Assembly: GCF_000972785.3 (NCBI RefSeq)
Contig: NZ_CP011253.3
Location: 4,340,001 to 4,404,000, forward strand
From: Pandoraea oxalativorans
GTDB taxonomy: Bacteria; Pseudomonadota; Gammaproteobacteria; Burkholderiales; Burkholderiaceae
Direction: 5' to 3'
DNA: 64,000 nt
Positions within the stretch are counted from its first letter, which is position 1. Every line of letters begins with the position of its first letter. Position numbers and translations under genes: made by a program. The notes beneath the pieces were generated by a model that was not told the DNA's origin, ran no database searches, and worked only from the letters and a program-made list of their open reading frames with translations. This document shows, in pieces, positions 63,062-64,000 of this stretch.

Positions 63062-64000
63062 TTACAGAGTCCGCTCTTCCGGACGCGGCGACGGCCACAG
63101 GCCGGCCGGACGGTACAGCATGATCAGAATCATGGCCAGACCGTACAGCAACTGCCGGATCACTTCGGGATCGACGATGACGCTACCGAACAACTTCATC
63201 TGCAACGGGCCCATGGTCGAGCGCAGGATCTCGGGGAACGCCGAGAGCAGCACACCGCCCAGAATCACGCCCGGAATGTGGCCCATGCCGCCGAGCACCA
63301 CCATCGAGAGCACGACGATCGACTCCCAGAAAGTGAACGACTCGGGCGAGACGAAGCCCTGGAACGCGGAGAACATGCCACCTGCCACACCACCGAACGA
63401 CGCACCCATCGCGAACGCGAGCAGCTTGATGTTTCGCGTGTTGATGCCCATCGCCTTGGCGGCGATTTCGTCTTCACGAATGGCCACCCAGGCGCGTCCG
63501 ATGCGCGAGTGCTGCAAGCGCACGCAGATGAAGGCGATCAGCAACGCGAGGAACACGAACAGGTAGTAGTACATGTACACCGAGCTGACCTGCAACCCGA
63601 AGAAGTTGTGCGCCTTCGAGAAGTCGAAGCCGAACAACGACGCAGGCTGGATGCCGGTGATCCCCTTCGGGCCGTTGGTGATGTTGATCGGCCGGTCGAG
63701 GTTGTTCATGAAGATACGGATGATCTCCCCGAACCCCAGCGTCACGATGGCCAGATAGTCACCGCGCAGACGCAACGTCGGCGCACCGAGCAAGATGCCG
63801 AAGATCGCCGCAACCGCAGCGCCGATCGGAATCGTGAACCACACGGGCACATGCAGCCCGCCGGGGAACATCGCGCCGATCCACTCGAACTGCGTGGAGA
63901 GGTGAGGAGAACTGAGGAAGGCCGTGACGTACGCCCCCACGGCATAGAACGCGATGTAACCCAGATCGAGCAGGCCAGCGAAGCCCACCACGATGTTCAG
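63062..64000 (-). CDS. livM: Branched-chain amino-acid ABC transporter permease LivM (5' end outside window)
   Basis: At least 313 residues of an inner-membrane permease, open at the window edge; the frame reads LNIVVGFAGLLDLGYIAFYA, which in LivM lies well inside the protein, so the start is to the right. Seen: the EAA-type loop RIGRAWVAIREDEIAAKAMG and multiple TM blocks, then MAFVGMG-like VVLGGMGHIPGVILGGVLLS. It pairs with LivH, whose gene should be further right. Ends PSPRPEERTL. Confidence 0.94.
   Translation of the reverse strand: MNIVVGFAGLLDLGYIAFYAVGAYVTAFLSSPHLSTQFEWIGAMFPGGLHVPVWFTIPIGAAVAAIFGILLGAPTLRLRGDYLAIVTLGFGEIIRIFMNNLDRPINITNGPKGITGIQPASLFGFDFSKAHNFFGLQVSSVYMYYYLFVFLALLIAFICVRLQHSRIGRAWVAIREDEIAAKAMGINTRNIKLLAFAMGASFGGVAGGMFSAFQGFVSPESFTFWESIVVLSMVVLGGMGHIPGVILGGVLLSAFPEILRSTMGPLQMKLFGSVIVDPEVIRQLLYGLAMILIMLYRPAGLWPSPRPEERTL

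Noticed and set aside
1..64000. CRISPR arrays, tRNA, rRNA, insertion sequences and prophage genes
   Set aside because: No regularly spaced direct repeats with unique spacers, no cloverleaf or rRNA sequence and no transposase or integrase motifs were seen. The short tandem repeats have no spacers.

Overview
The window is chromosomal DNA from a high-GC beta-proteobacterium, most likely a Burkholderiales member of the Pandoraea/Burkholderia type. This is an inference from protein character (short H-NS with the C-terminal YRNPxTGExWSGRGxxPxW box, MaeB with a PTA tail, RcsB/BvgA-like regulator, many LysR genes, argD next to the liv operon) and from gene density with many 4-nt ATGA/GTGA junctions. 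No rRNA, tRNA, CRISPR array, insertion sequence or prophage is visible.

Layout. 1-8921 (minus): recD (cut by the window edge), recB and recC, the RecBCD repair nuclease, with an 11-bp tandem repeat in the leader. 9245-12152: a FUSC/YccS-type membrane protein (+) facing an RcsB-like response regulator (-). 12571-22052 (minus): a tripartite RND efflux operon mdtA-mdtB-mdtC plus a NodT/OprM outer-membrane lipoprotein, divergent from an OmpR/EnvZ-type two-component pair (22654-24674). 24978-28173: a small H-NS protein, an AT-rich gene-poor stretch, a GNAT acetyltransferase and an MdtD-like MFS exporter. 28185-30472: a BigR-type persulfide/H2S detoxification locus (two YeeE/YedE-like half transporters and an ArsR repressor, divergent from a persulfide dioxygenase). 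30459-35275: a LysR/tautomerase pair, a YXWGXW-repeat secreted protein, and a polar amino-acid ABC importer without its ATPase. 35253-41329: malic enzyme maeB, a LysR gene, an orphan autotransporter heptosyltransferase, an AraC regulator and a VOC gene broken by an amber codon. 41388-46125: a collapsed GGDEF/EAL remnant, then a LysR gene divergent from a second leuC/leuD-like hydro-lyase pair and a 2-hydroxycarboxylate transporter. 46189-50870: a ZntB-like channel, PPK2 and a second OmpR/EnvZ-type pair. 51837-56602: macA-macB and an outer-membrane factor behind a polypyrimidine-rich leader. 56625-64000: an SDR enzyme and a CDP-6-deoxy-hexulose reductase-type flavoprotein with start codons 15 bp apart, an argD-like aminotransferase preceded by an Arg-rich leader ORF and a terminator, two GNAT genes, and livF-livG-livM (livM cut by the edge).

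How the genes work together. Export and stress response dominate: MdtABC plus outer-membrane factor, MacAB plus outer-membrane factor and an MdtD-like MFS pump, with two-component pairs nearby. The BigR locus should sense and detoxify reactive sulfur. The leuCD-like/2HCT cassette looks like uptake and (de)hydration of a 2-hydroxy acid. The most interesting unexplained structures are the arginine-codon leader with terminator before argD, the leuCD-like/2HCT cassette, the orphan iron-finger heptosyltransferase, three neighbouring decayed or altered genes, and short tandem repeats at gene boundaries.
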